From IMG/VR virus record IMGVR_UViG_3300021379_002068, positions 1 through 31,686 of that record: DNA of 31,686 nucleotides; one strand, given 5' to 3'. The DNA is from a virus. Numbering within the stretch: position 1 is the stretch's first letter; every line of letters begins with the position of its first letter. Position numbers and translations under genes: made by a program. The notes under the pieces were generated by a model that was not told the DNA's origin, did no database searches, and was given only the letters and a program-made list of their open reading frames with translations. Shown piece by piece: positions 10,401 to 17,758 of this stretch.

Positions 10401-11702
10401 GGCTTAGAATCTGACTATATAAATAGTTCTGATGATGATATTGAATGTTATTTTGCAAATCCTCAAGTATTATGTCCTAAAAAAAATACAGAAAGCGCTT
10501 TACAGTCAGCATACCATGAGAGAGCCCAGTTGATAGCAACATTAGATTCGGTTACTGCGAATGTTTTTGGTGCTGTAGAAATATCTCCAGAAATTAATGA
10601 TAATGGCTCGATAACATTAGTAGAAAATTATATTGGTAATGATTATTACTGGATTAATATAGACACTGAACAGTTTTGTAGCGTAGCTGATGATATGACT
10701 CCAAAAGTCTTAGTCAAAACCGAAGTTTCCTGCATCCCGACACTTTATGCTGGACTAGTTGTTCAAATACCTCAAGCTTTTGATAATAATATATGCCCAG
10801 CATTTGCTCAGGGATCTGCCAGCAGAGAAACAGACGATGCAGAGTCCTATGAAGGCGAAACATTAAAGTTTACCTATGAATTTGACGAAGATCATATAAA
10901 CACTATAAAAAATGACATAATGCAGCAATTTCCTTCTATAAAAGGATGGAAAAAGGGTGATAGAACACGGGTGATATATGGATATGGTCCTAGCTTGAAT
11001 TCAAATACAAATTATGTATCTCATGTCATAGAAGTGCGAGAAATATATGACATGGCTATACCATTGGAAGAAACCATTAGCGAAAATTGGCATCTTGAAC
11101 CAGGTTTATATAACGATTTTACTATAGACATAAATCCTGATGCGATTTCGTTACCTGAGCAAGATATGGGAGAAGGATCTTTTGAGGGAGGATCACCTCC
11201 AGAACCTATCGTCAATACTAAACCTCTTGGATATTTATCATCTATTGGTGATAGAAGAGAGAAGCCAGGTAAAGTGATTAATATTTTTAATCTAGATGAG
11301 ACAAATAAATTAAAGGTAAATTTTAGAAAAATACCCAGATCAATTAGAGGTAAAGATTTTTATGGCAAAATTCAGAGATATGATTCGCTTGGTAATAAAT
11401 ATTCTAGTCCTTTGACAGCAGGTAGTCCTCTCATACCCATAGACATAGCAGATAACGGAGAGGATGTATTATTAAATGATATGTATGCATGGTATTGTTT
11501 TCGTAAAGATAGTAATGGTCAATTAATACAAGAATCAACACCTGATTACTTTAAACTTTTAAACGAAATAGAATTCAGAGCTTTCTATGGCAGTAAAGAC
11601 GGTATGGAAGTATCAAAATTCCAAGATACTACAGAAGCTCTAAACCAAGAGGAAATGCTACCGTTTGAGTTCGGAGGAAACCCAGAAGGAACCAATCTAT
11701 GA
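4485..11702 (+). CDS. Giant virion structural protein (2405 residues)
   Basis: Single uninterrupted frame. The ATG follows AGGA by 7 bases. At 2405 residues it is the largest gene here, in the size range of phage tail, baseplate or tail-fibre-associated proteins, and it is Asn/Ser/Asp-rich. Residues about 470-542 look like a PKD/Ig-like beta domain (INFNWEIISGDATFAG through VVKMTAITPFGTV). Residues about 1411-1435 are a Gly/Leu/Val-rich hydrophobic stretch that could be a membrane or buried helix (GVGALGSLVGTLSFLGF). Around residues 1685-1710 there are Ser-Gly linkers, SSGSSG and GSSGSN, with two nearby cysteines. Around 1949-1980 a charged helical region could form a short coiled coil. No lysin, protease or fibre-trimerisation motif was recognised. 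The stop overlaps the next start as ATGA. A structural role is inferred from size, composition and position. Confidence 0.75.
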   Translation: MPGKCHIFDGYLDNDIISVSDVVHNTDKLIELKNAQGYTTIDNDIWYPVFIDTETNAVGNSVMSSHGLIQSTRLGIEFFTSFGAGFDHWETDGSMSIDWILNNHNIPYPVYYGLMFWFKKYDISNIYEDDTFLLEGDTNIWIPDGDVFGYEQDVQARTLYRDAGVPTKPYIGMGVHKYYRDIHNALTIKEPKTTSKSVKKSRIYKNIAAYLATSPFASAFPSHAILDGNIQEYINTAINSDGTMSDIRTCLLSISTYFKTIGLDENEIQRQSIGEDKYLAPIRQTLTNNYIASLDDLYKKCLNKYGANLILGNGKYLKYKKTLPNNANFECVEFRENLAPGGLSNSKIFINQEINTGFMRVKSDIREDNTSLQFFGGAEQVDIPLAEIAKPGLSSLSFVITMGSNYDQTIQPNLDINISSRNRFFVASNTEGFAIGADGKPTSDITLELSAFLNEPLDFTNRSPINYNISQMINFNWEIISGDATFAGRFVEGQGFPNAGAKITVPDPTIKIDRLGPIVVKMTAITPFGTVNKIKTINVVAAGQDANERTVINKVVPPSPPFSHDLSGQGEELFREINEIADDDFELQPSTVNSRGNTVCICSMNRYAFSNDGIFWPISTNMYVAPTTTASRVEVAKLERYFKFHLSSTNKTRDALYKTTFTTTHGAFVKISRMTLNCTRSSDAEFSDCLSVCQIRLKKSSPGRFFYTDNNRDGLSLLAIDGSFYNATVGDIHDFDSGVSSTLNAPAMQAYGGYNQSFRDLIQMSGLPDHPINGPVNDDTVTQFELLNPIDNTQQANEGEQYKICYPKIVDHGESIEFSKGTFDPTLGWIPYDSPLYPDVANSTSVLKFRPGCRDTISFIGPGLSDFACSYSQDRLTTLPKVYKAIIELKIDKDIAPEPYRGCNNTSEYDKFIHEREENIGRRAADQVDSRNSHGYRILNKGRPKRYDTRSGSADNDYIQCDEFGFDISNGVTNNNNEISKAFTYSLMKLGIEDRRLTALPDITSITTQEEYEAYKEGGGVPDTELYDNRYIDATINDIEVKLNLFNILNTKDYAFKFGVAYDAETAKSFAPQPGGDGKPKAPVSKRVNKFIDSTQTAVQAYDNYNQGFSGPDMAARFAGEIEPSGFSTYCRDLVHTNSKFTTGDKFLYLMNQEYFGNNHLNSTLIFSDHANKNNVLYNHNRYNPSGVNMNQSIVKFSEDQKILPTVAATGYSESDHIFYRNLIVNNNIGIGNNTFSKFHGLGFFQRYVEKDCVTEYTDSITFTLEVEVTDEPDIMGAYENTRDGPALAGYYSSYNQPRSTSPFNSLCNWELILHNKPVPKMSPHTTSSVQSMNNSDALGLIEYGSKPKYDGYNFIADLSGAKHLLPRVNMDAPNTFLSDLSLCTPGDVDNVRRQRMPPLPDFPYDAIIRAMITYVGVGALGSLVGTLSFLGFTGIDTSALVSYLSSLAQQATLEARDRSIYSVDFTEYYMGSPEKILLNVSKDGGIWYKLEASIFKLANTPALPDAEYQYVLMKPGVFPLFTDMVFDSVSSLKDMIDESFIKNVILRSQSGSSGSYDINSSTLDIIPGTGIYGTEDVELKEQDIVNIQVVNHPNYDGLYLVNQNSWQLLEPKNVNMIANYSGLVDPMKMYNCNLYISINSVFAIGRSFFSGFHANASGGKMIILDNAYSFDIFQVGDTIIAHNGNNASSGSSGTIESSCPDSGSSGSNCQIVTIADKARIIKDGIVKTVLLLSGDINRYSYVSPYFGKVDSAGSHKAIIFKAGTTISSSENTEVPFNRWTLNKTGFSNNHVPDITEPYRSIGSVGDGSLSIDKGIFTNALQYNRIQNLDELLNNTESMRVKYNTLHLYNDDTSSGSVPFSYDSTGYITGFKVSHDDFRYNFINNIRFNEGIADEDKENFLRQINSIDTNRSNYSMMIVCFQPGSPMLQDYHQAGKAKIDQDFEYKQVKSITDENKTIIEDRITFLEDSVIPGLESDYINSSDDDIECYFANPQVLCPKKNTESALQSAYHERAQLIATLDSVTANVFGAVEISPEINDNGSITLVENYIGNDYYWINIDTEQFCSVADDMTPKVLVKTEVSCIPTLYAGLVVQIPQAFDNNICPAFAQGSASRETDDAESYEGETLKFTYEFDEDHINTIKNDIMQQFPSIKGWKKGDRTRVIYGYGPSLNSNTNYVSHVIEVREIYDMAIPLEETISENWHLEPGLYNDFTIDINPDAISLPEQDMGEGSFEGGSPPEPIVNTKPLGYLSSIGDRREKPGKVINIFNLDETNKLKVNFRKIPRSIRGKDFYGKIQRYDSLGNKYSSPLTAGSPLIPIDIADNGEDVLLNDMYAWYCFRKDSNGQLIQESTPDYFKLLNEIEFRAFYGSKDGMEVSKFQDTTEALNQEEMLPFEFGGNPEGTNL

Positions 11703-12043
11703 CAATGTATATACCAAAAATCAATAATAAAACATTATGTAATTTTACCCGAATGTCCGACAATAAATGGCAATGCTCTAAATGTCAACAGGTTATAGGA
11801 ATATCTGATGGCGGACATCCACCGCCGATACCTTGTAAAAGTACTATTAAGGATTTTATCAATAACGATAATCATGATTCAAAATTAAAACATTTAATTC
11901 AGACCAGATATCAAATATGTCAAAGTTGTGCATTTTTCAAAAATAACATCTGCAATAAGTGTGGATGCTTAATAAGTACTAATACAATATATACCAATAA
12001 ACTAGCAGATGTTAATGACAAGTGTCCAGAAGGTAAGTGGTAG
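11699..12043 (+). CDS. Small Cys-rich zinc-binding phage protein
   Basis: 114 residues, translationally coupled to the giant structural gene by a 4-base overlap. It carries an N-terminal CSKC pair and a C-terminal array: RYQICQSCAFF, then CNKCGC, then CPEGKW. The ending pattern R..C..C....C..CGC...CP.GKW is a recurring small domain in phage genomes, known to me only as an uncharacterised zinc-ribbon-like family. It is the last gene of the rightward block, facing the leftward block across a 3-base gap. Its partner may be the structural proteins or DNA; nothing in the sequence decides this. Confidence 0.7.
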   Translation: MTMYIPKINNKTLCNFTRMSDNKWQCSKCQQVIGISDGGHPPPIPCKSTIKDFINNDNHDSKLKHLIQTRYQICQSCAFFKNNICNKCGCLISTNTIYTNKLADVNDKCPEGKW

Positions 12044-12071
12044 ATATTATTTATCTTGCCATTTATACCAC
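12037..12071. terminator. Possible bidirectional terminator at the convergent junction
   Basis: GTGGTA (12037-12042) and TACCAC (12066-12071) form a perfect 6-bp inverted repeat. An inner hairpin, AGATA-TTATT-TATCT, lies at 12042-12056. Together they span the stop codons of the two convergent genes. The stems are AT-rich and there is no clear U tract, so termination activity is uncertain. Confidence 0.3.
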
Positions 12072-12364
12072 CCATTATTTGGCATGTAGTTGTTGCTCTC
12101 ATCTTTTCTTTTAGGGAATAGCGTACCTCCCTTTTTATGCTGACCAAAAGATAGTGTAGCACCACAACTACCACATTTTAATTCAAAATAATCATTATCT
12201 TCTATTGTTCTGACAGAAAGTTTAATATCATCTTTCTTGCACATTCCGCATTTATTTTCCCCAAAAATTTCTTGAATCTGCGCTATTTCTTTGAATAACT
12301 CTTTCTGTCCGCCACCCTCAACCTCAAATTGCATCTTGTCGTTAGCTCTGTATAAAACTTTCAT
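12047..12364 (-). CDS. Zinc-ribbon protein of unknown function
   Basis: I place the start at ATG 12364 (MKVLYRANDK), one base after the TAA of the preceding gene, giving 105 residues. An upstream in-frame extension overlaps that gene and looks spurious. The N-terminal part (FEVEGGGQKELFKEIAQIQE) is mixed alpha/beta. It is followed by a zinc ribbon, CGMC then CGSC. After that comes the conserved-looking tail LSFGQHKKGGTLFPKRK. I recall similar small proteins beside phage recombination genes, which fits its coupling to the upstream protein with an annealing-protein-like motif. Function unknown; nucleic-acid binding is a reasonable guess. Confidence 0.65.
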   Translation of the reverse strand: MKVLYRANDKMQFEVEGGGQKELFKEIAQIQEIFGENKCGMCKKDDIKLSVRTIEDNDYFELKCGSCGATLSFGQHKKGGTLFPKRKDESNNYMPNNGWYKWQDK

Positions 12365-12365
12365 C

Positions 12366-13043
12366 TTAAATCCACTCCTTGTCATAACCCATGATTTTTT
12401 CTGGAATATCTTCCATACTTCTTTGATAACCCGATAGTGTTCTGATCACATCAACGGCATCTTTATGATCCATTTGATGAGCATCGTCGATAGTTTTATC
12501 AATCGATTCCAACAAACTTCGCACGTTTATATTAAGACGCTCTGCTAAAACATTAATGAAATTAATCTGATTTAAACTTATCTTGTTAGCATTTGCACCA
12601 TCTGGACTATCTTCTAAATTTTCCACAACTTCTTCTGCTGCTAATACTTTTCGCAATCTTAATGCTCGTCTAAGAGCCCGCCCTTCTGCCCTGGTTTCAG
12701 CAACAGCTACCGGGTGATTACGATAAATTTTATCACAATTTCCCCAGTATACGTCTGCAGCACCATTGACGGTTATGGTATTAAATGGGCTGTCCTCACC
12801 CTTACTTTTTAAAATATATGTTAGAGAATGCACCACAGTGGCTCTCTTTTCATTATTTGGCTCGGGCGACTGTACAACAGTAGAGATAGATTCTGTCAAA
12901 ATACAGTCTAGAGCGATTTCAAAGATTCGTCTCAATCCGTCTGTCGTTGGATTGTCCGATATTTTTTCGTCCTCAGATAATAATCCAAGTACATATTCTG
13001 TCCACTCTACGTCTGTAATGTTTGGTTTTTTACTTTTAGCCAT
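12366..13043 (-). CDS. Conserved phage protein, possibly recombination-related
   Basis: 225 residues starting MAKSKKPNITDVEW. AGAGG lies 7 bases before the ATG, overlapping the end of the upstream gene. The centre has ITVNGAADVYWGN and then AVAETRAEGRALRRALRL (residues about 110-130). The TRAEGRALRRAL helix is like the RA.GRAL motif of phage single-strand-annealing proteins (Rad52/Sak type). The rest of such a fold is not convincing by eye. The C-terminal part is helical and may be a separate oligomerisation or partner-binding region. It sits between an HTH-nuclease gene and a zinc-ribbon gene at the tail of the leftward block. It belongs to a family I remember from marine T4-like phages without an assigned function. 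Annealing activity is only a hypothesis. Confidence 0.6.
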   Translation of the reverse strand: MAKSKKPNITDVEWTEYVLGLLSEDEKISDNPTTDGLRRIFEIALDCILTESISTVVQSPEPNNEKRATVVHSLTYILKSKGEDSPFNTITVNGAADVYWGNCDKIYRNHPVAVAETRAEGRALRRALRLRKVLAAEEVVENLEDSPDGANANKISLNQINFINVLAERLNINVRSLLESIDKTIDDAHQMDHKDAVDVIRTLSGYQRSMEDIPEKIMGYDKEWI

Positions 13044-13045
13044 TT

Positions 13046-13840
13046 TTAATCCTCTATTAGAATTTTATTTTCCTTGTTGCTTTTGATCCCGTCCAATGTT
13101 TTTAACAGCCTGTCATAAGTTATTCTAGCTCGCGTGCTACAGAAATCCTTGGTCTGCTTAATTCTAATTATTTTCCAACCCTTACCAATAATTAGACCTT
13201 CTTTTTTTCTGTCATATTTTTTATTTTTTTGCAGGGTTTCCTCTCCCCATACTGGTAGAAAATGTGACGGTCCATCCACCTCTATAACCACATCCATAGT
13301 AGGCAGAAAAAGGTCAAGTTGCAATTTGGTATTTGATAGGACTTGCTCCTTATGAAAATCTACTCTGTATCCATCTTTTATCAGATGCTCTAAAATAAAT
13401 TTTTCCAACTTAGACCCTAAAACACTTGCTGTTCTAACAGCCATATTAGCCTTTTTAAGCATCTCCTGTTTTTTATTTTCTGGTATGCTTTCCCAGCGTT
13501 TTTTCTGTTGGTTTTTTCTTTCTTTTAGCTGCTTATCGCTTAAGGATGACCAAGAATCCATCATGCTTTTACCTATTTTTTGTTTAGTGCTTTCGTTTCT
13601 TTCTGTGCCTTTTGTCGGATGTTTGTGAGTTCCGGTAGATAGTGCGTTCTTTTGTGCTTCTGATTTAGTTCTGATAGGTATATTAAATTTTTTTGCATCT
13701 CTTCTGATTTTATTAGCATATGTATTTAGTTCATTTGCTATTTGCCCGAAACTTTTCTTCTCTTCTTTATACATTTTTCTAATATACTCAGCTTTTAAAT
13801 TTTCTGGCATATCATTGTACGAATTTTTGAATTTGCTCAT
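13046..13840 (-). CDS. HTH plus PD-(D/E)XK-type endonuclease
   Basis: The start is taken at ATG 13840 (MSKFKNSYNDM) because GGAGA lies 9 bases upstream; the longer frame to 13888 overlaps the preceding gene more. The N-terminal third is helix-turn-helix-like (IRKMYKEEKKSFGQIANEL). A NUMOD3-like segment, HPTKGTERNESTKQKIGKSM, follows, then a charged helical linker. The last ~110 residues form a restriction-endonuclease-like fold: SKLEKFILEHL, then LQLDLFLP with the acidic residue, then VVIEVDGPSHF, then a beta strand WKIIRIKQT. This order (E, D, E-x-D, Gln/Lys) matches VSR/DUF559-like nucleases. NUMOD segments are usual in homing endonucleases, so it may be a mobile nuclease, although no intron or intein is seen next to it. 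It overlaps the upstream gene by 29 bases. Confidence 0.75.
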   Translation of the reverse strand: MSKFKNSYNDMPENLKAEYIRKMYKEEKKSFGQIANELNTYANKIRRDAKKFNIPIRTKSEAQKNALSTGTHKHPTKGTERNESTKQKIGKSMMDSWSSLSDKQLKERKNQQKKRWESIPENKKQEMLKKANMAVRTASVLGSKLEKFILEHLIKDGYRVDFHKEQVLSNTKLQLDLFLPTMDVVIEVDGPSHFLPVWGEETLQKNKKYDRKKEGLIIGKGWKIIRIKQTKDFCSTRARITYDRLLKTLDGIKSNKENKILIED

Positions 13841-14264
13841 AATTAAATGTCTCCATAATTCCAGTAGTATTTTGCCAGCACAACGCATAAATATCCGAAA
13901 GTTCTTGACTATTCGCCACTATATTCAAATCAGGGTTAGATAGCAAACTTTCCCATCTTCTATAATCGGTGTAATTGGAAACCCAAGGTGTGTTATTGGT
14001 ATAAAAATATGCGTTGCAAACATTGAAGGCGTTAGAGAATTGTAAACCTTCTATGTTAAAAAACCATAGATCTCCATCAAAATATTTAGCATAGTCCATG
14101 TGTAACACGGGTATAGAATTGTTAATAGGAACGTCAACTGAACTGCCAAAAACCACATAGTGATTGCAATGATCTTTTGTGATGATATCTTCAATACCAC
14201 GCATTATATTCTGTATATGTGGATCATTGTCTATATGTAGTATTAAAAAACCTATATTTTTCAT
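13812..14264 (-). CDS. Unknown protein at the end of the glycan cluster
   Basis: 150 residues starting MKNIGFLILHIDNDPH. The ATG overlaps the preceding stop as ATGA. No catalytic motif is recognised. It has alternating hydrophobic strands (VVFGSSVDVP, DLWFFNIEG) and a Trp/Tyr-rich middle (TPWVSNYTDYRRWESLL). The end, ALCWQNTTGIMETFN, recalls small proteins in phage glycosyltransferase clusters, from memory. Strand-helix alternation would suit half of a GT-B or Rossmann-like fold. Coupling to the cluster suggests a role in the same glycan pathway, but this is inference. Confidence 0.55.
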   Translation of the reverse strand: MKNIGFLILHIDNDPHIQNIMRGIEDIITKDHCNHYVVFGSSVDVPINNSIPVLHMDYAKYFDGDLWFFNIEGLQFSNAFNVCNAYFYTNNTPWVSNYTDYRRWESLLSNPDLNIVANSQELSDIYALCWQNTTGIMETFNYEQIQKFVQ

Positions 14265-15016
14265 TTGTTCACCATGTTTAATATAAATTGTTCAAAATCG
14301 TGTATATTGTCTAGCATCTTGTCTCGATCCTTTGAGCTTAGTTTTTCTGTAATAATATTGCCATTGTTAATGTCTTCTATGAACATTGATGTGCATTTTA
14401 AATATACAGATTCATAATAGTATTCGAAGTCTTTTTCGCATATAACATAATCAGATTCTGCTATTAGTGCCAATTTATTAGCATGGTTTACATAACCAAG
14501 ATTTTGAGGATGTTTAAATTCTGGATCGTTAAATAGTTTAATATTTACTTTACCTTTATTTGGATACAACATGTTTAATATACTGTTGTAATAATCACCA
14601 TTAATGTGATCAAGAAAACACACTGCTTGTTTTGGTTTTTTATCTTGTTTTATTGATTTGAGATATGACTCATTTATTATATTAGAAGGTATGGTTAAGC
14701 ATCCATTTCCATTTACATAATCTTGATAACATATATAATTTATGCCCGGTATTTTATTCATGCTATTATTTACATAATCTATTCTAGGACAAAAACAAAA
14801 TATCTTGCATTCGTGACCATATTCTGCTGCAAATTGTTGTATTTCTATATTTATTTCTAGCAGATTAATAAATAATATTTTAGGCTTTAATGCAGAATAT
14901 ATTCTATATAGATTACCGCGTATATTATGTCTGTAAATTGTGTAATCATCCAGAATCAGATCGGATATATCGTTAAATAATTTACTGGTTACAACTGAAG
15001 ATAGTAGCATATTCAT
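14261..15016 (-). CDS. Unknown protein, possibly GT-B-like
   Basis: 251 residues starting MNMLLSSVVTS. The start overlaps the upstream stop by 4 bases, and a second ATG two codons on is an alternative. The segment PKILFINLLEINIEIQQFAAEYGHECKI splits here as PKILFINLL and IQQFAAEYGHECKI; it is a strand-helix-strand like the N-terminal Rossmann part of glycosyltransferases. A later segment (LALIAESDYVICEKD, then YYESVYLKCTSM) is placed like the nucleotide-sugar binding half of GT-B enzymes. The signature E-x7-E is not present, so it may be diverged or inactive. It lies in a run of glycan-type genes and has the same low GC. Confidence 0.5.
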   Translation of the reverse strand: MNMLLSSVVTSKLFNDISDLILDDYTIYRHNIRGNLYRIYSALKPKILFINLLEINIEIQQFAAEYGHECKIFCFCPRIDYVNNSMNKIPGINYICYQDYVNGNGCLTIPSNIINESYLKSIKQDKKPKQAVCFLDHINGDYYNSILNMLYPNKGKVNIKLFNDPEFKHPQNLGYVNHANKLALIAESDYVICEKDFEYYYESVYLKCTSMFIEDINNGNIITEKLSSKDRDKMLDNIHDFEQFILNMVNK

Positions 15017-15708
15017 GAATATCTTTTTGCCTTTGCTAATTCTTTGGTATTATTGATTTTGATAAACTTGGTAGAACTGATAATATGATAATCAAATTCT
15101 ACGTTGTATTCTAGGAGCATATTGATAATTTCAAAAATGAATTTGTTCTTAATATCTGAATCGGCTATAATTTGTTTTAGCTTACTTAGGGCTTTTCCGG
15201 TAAGATAGACGCATTCCGCCCAGCAGTGTTCCAAATCAAAAAACATATATTTGATTTTATCATTTTGTATTGAGCATCCCGTATTAAAATTCTCGTTATA
15301 TTTATTTAAAAGGAATATGGTTGACTTTTTATTGATATGTTGATATAATATGGTATTAGGTTTAAATAATATACCAGCAGGCACAATCAATAACCTCTCT
15401 GTATCGGGATAGTGCTTAAGGTATTCTGAGATAATATATCCTTCATTATATCTAGCATAATCTTTACAATATAATGTATTGTTAATTTGTTTTTTATTTT
15501 TTTGTATTCTCAATAAGTATTTCTTTATTTTTTCACTATCAAATCCTATAGACGTGACTATATTTGCGCTTTTTTGTAGACTAATAAAATTTTCTATGTG
15601 ATAATCTATTATTTTTTTCTTATGATTCACATCTAATAGTATTTTGGGTCCAAAAGATTTTATTCCTTTGGTTGGTTCTTGAGCCATTAGTAGTATACTA
15701 ATAGGCAT
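15013..15708 (-). CDS. Nucleotidyltransferase-like protein (NTP-transferase fold)
   Basis: Start at ATG 15708 (MPISILLMAQ): GGAG lies 10 bases upstream, while the ATG at 15717 is one base from it, too close. This gives 231 residues. The N-terminal pattern ISILLMAQEP, then FGPKILLDV, then KKIIDYHIENF resembles sugar-phosphate or MobA-type nucleotidyltransferases (xxLAAGxGxR...PKxLLxI..kPLlexxi). Here the Gly/Arg loop is replaced by QEPTKGIKSFG. A following segment, DTERLLIVPAGILF, sits where such enzymes carry the metal-binding Asp. If active it would make an activated sugar or alcohol for the neighbouring transferases. The diverged loop makes loss of activity possible. Confidence 0.5.
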   Translation of the reverse strand: MPISILLMAQEPTKGIKSFGPKILLDVNHKKKIIDYHIENFISLQKSANIVTSIGFDSEKIKKYLLRIQKNKKQINNTLYCKDYARYNEGYIISEYLKHYPDTERLLIVPAGILFKPNTILYQHINKKSTIFLLNKYNENFNTGCSIQNDKIKYMFFDLEHCWAECVYLTGKALSKLKQIIADSDIKNKFIFEIINMLLEYNVEFDYHIISSTKFIKINNTKELAKAKRYS

Positions 15709-16522
15709 ATTCTGCATACTCCGTATCTGGATATTCTATTTTTACATTGCCTAGTATTTGCTCAAAATTTGTTTCTTCTCTGTAATGTGAAGAAAAAAAC
15801 CAAAAGTTTGATGTGGTAAAAAGCCCAAATAAACCGTTAGAACTATCAACAATTTGATCAACATGTTTTGAGACTGATAGTATGGATGCGTCTATCTGTT
15901 TGACAACTATGAGATTATGTAATGCTTGTATAATATTGTGTTCTAGGACACGACCTATCATATCAATATGCAATAACCAAACATATGGCACGCTTTTAAT
16001 AGTATTATTTGTGCTTAAGGCCCATTTTATCATATTATATTCGTGTTCGTATGCTATGTAACCATTACATTTCCATGATGTGTTTGGTAATGATATATCT
16101 GCTATAGAATTTTGTAGCGTCTCCATGGTCTTATCTTTGCCGATTATTTGTAAATGCTGGGGTTGTATAGACAATTCTGATAATCGTCCTAATTTATGCC
16201 TTATTGTTTCGATATCTTGATTTTCTTCAGTATAAATAATAAGACTGTATTTTATCTGCGCATTTTTGACAGATTCTAACTTAGCATTATCTAAGGTTCC
16301 CAGTTCTTCCTGATATATGTCATATGTTTGTTTATCTAAAGCATATGAACACAAATACTTTTCGATGACATTATATCCATTTGACACATGCGTGTTAAAA
16401 TCCTCTTTGACGCTATCAAAGATCCCAATAGAACAGCTATTTTTCTTTTCTTTTGCAGGTCTTGAGAATATGCACTTCTCACATATGGTTTTATGTATGT
16501 GTTTTTTGTCTATGTTTTGCAT
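15698..16522 (-). CDS. Family 2-like glycosyltransferase with an N-terminal four-Cys domain
   Basis: 274 residues starting MQNIDKKHIH. Cysteines at 14, 17, 30 and 58 (CEKC, NSCSIG, YLCSYA) suggest a small metal-binding domain. I recall this Cys pattern in front of family 2 glycosyltransferases in some large phages. From residue about 90 there is a GT-A-like start, YSLIIYTEENQD, followed by a helix and QPQHLQIIGK. Then comes VPYVWLLHIDMIG, in the place of the DxD metal site, where only one Asp is left. The C-terminal part (GLFGLFTTSNFWFFSSHYREE) is aromatic. The missing DxD makes classical GT-A catalysis doubtful. It overlaps the following gene by a few codons. Confidence 0.5.
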   Translation of the reverse strand: MQNIDKKHIHKTICEKCIFSRPAKEKKNSCSIGIFDSVKEDFNTHVSNGYNVIEKYLCSYALDKQTYDIYQEELGTLDNAKLESVKNAQIKYSLIIYTEENQDIETIRHKLGRLSELSIQPQHLQIIGKDKTMETLQNSIADISLPNTSWKCNGYIAYEHEYNMIKWALSTNNTIKSVPYVWLLHIDMIGRVLEHNIIQALHNLIVVKQIDASILSVSKHVDQIVDSSNGLFGLFTTSNFWFFSSHYREETNFEQILGNVKIEYPDTEYAEYAY

Positions 16523-16523
16523 A

Positions 16524-16937
16524 TTAAGCTCTCTGTATTGATAAGGATATTTGATGATCAGATTCTATCATATTAATAATATTACAATTGTATTGTTTGA
16601 TTATGTTATTTAACCAGTGTATGTCAACTATATGATTTTTATTTTTTAATGCAGAGTATAGGACATCTCCATTAATCATCGAAGCATTATATTGATAACA
16701 AAGTTTTTTTATGTTAGCAAAAGATAGATTTATATAACCTCCCGATCTTAGTTTCCTTATGGAGTCTATTAATAGTTTTTCCGATTGTTGAGCATCTAGA
16801 AATTCTAATGTGTCAATAGATATTAGGTCGCAGGAATCATTTACTATTTTGTCCGTATTATATATTGATATGTTCTGATATCCATCGCTTGTTTCTTCTA
16901 TATTTTCTAAACATAGCCTGAGTTTTCTTTGCATCAT
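16524..16937 (-). CDS. Short methyltransferase-like protein
   Basis: 137 residues. ATG 16937 or ATG 16934 may be used: AGAGG lies 4 or 7 bases upstream, favouring the second. DLISIDTLEFLDAQQ and then LRSGGYINLSFANI match motifs IV to VI of class I SAM methyltransferases (D-x-LEHL, LRPGGxLxL). The glycine-rich SAM-binding loop expected before this is missing, and the protein is much shorter than a full methyltransferase (usually over 180 residues). It may therefore be a relic or a non-catalytic partner. The fold assignment is by eye. Confidence 0.45.
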   Translation of the reverse strand: MMQRKLRLCLENIEETSDGYQNISIYNTDKIVNDSCDLISIDTLEFLDAQQSEKLLIDSIRKLRSGGYINLSFANIKKLCYQYNASMINGDVLYSALKNKNHIVDIHWLNNIIKQYNCNIINMIESDHQISLSIQRA

Positions 16938-17758
16938 AAAACCTCTAATGTTGATTGATATTGAGTCTCGTTATAAGAATCTAGTATATTTTTTTTATCT
17001 AATAACAGTTGTTCTTTATTGTATGTGAAATTATTAATAACTTGATATATCTGATTAAATGAGGATACCTGCAATATAGAATTTATACTCAGTGTTGGCG
17101 ATATTTGTGGGCAAACAACTAATGCACCACATAATATAGACATAAGTGAGAAATGAACATTAATATTAGCTAGATTAATAACCAGCTGATACTGTTGTAT
17201 ATATTTGGCAAATTTTTGTATAGTAGCTGGTAGAGTGTCTAGATAATCGCATTCGATATTATTTAGTTTGATTTGATCATATAGTTTTTTAATATTGTCA
17301 TCTTTATGAAAATTAACTATCAGTATTTTTTTGGGTTTTACATAACAATTATCCGTATCTATACTGTCCAATATTTTTTGTGTGGGTATACCATAAGGTA
17401 TAATTCTTGCTTCGTTATCTTGCCATGTGTCTCTAGTGTATTCGTCAAAATATAAACAGTCTATTCCTCCTGCTGCCATCTTTTGTTTAAGGATATATAT
17501 GTCCTCCTTTTTTCTTCTAGCATCAGGAGGATTGTGTATCAATAATAGTTTTTTGCATTTTATATGTAATTTATTATAGTCTTCTAAATGATTAGAAATT
17601 ATTCCAGCAAATGGTATAGCACTATCATCTGTTAATATTAGTCTTTGACAATTGTAAAATATGTAGTCTATAGGATTAATAGCTGGTATATACCTTATAT
17701 TATTATTAGTGTTAAATGCGGTATTTATCAGATGATTTATTTCAGAATATTTTGCCAT
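16934..17758 (-). CDS. Probable GT-B-type glycosyltransferase, diverged
   Basis: 274 residues starting MAKYSEINHL. It overlaps the upstream gene by 22 bases and the downstream one by 4. KLLLIHNPPDARRKKEDIY, then ARIIPYGIP, then KKILIVNFHKDDN follow the usual order of a GT-B protein: end of the N domain, the IPYGI/V linker and the start of the C domain. YQLVINLANINVHFSLMSILCGALVVCP stands in for the donor-site helix (shown here as FSLMSILCGALVV), where active GT4 enzymes carry E-x7-E and a Gly-rich turn. The first Glu seems replaced, so activity is uncertain. Probably acts on a surface or virion glycan together with its neighbours. Confidence 0.5.
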   Translation of the reverse strand: MAKYSEINHLINTAFNTNNNIRYIPAINPIDYIFYNCQRLILTDDSAIPFAGIISNHLEDYNKLHIKCKKLLLIHNPPDARRKKEDIYILKQKMAAGGIDCLYFDEYTRDTWQDNEARIIPYGIPTQKILDSIDTDNCYVKPKKILIVNFHKDDNIKKLYDQIKLNNIECDYLDTLPATIQKFAKYIQQYQLVINLANINVHFSLMSILCGALVVCPQISPTLSINSILQVSSFNQIYQVINNFTYNKEQLLLDKKNILDSYNETQYQSTLEVL

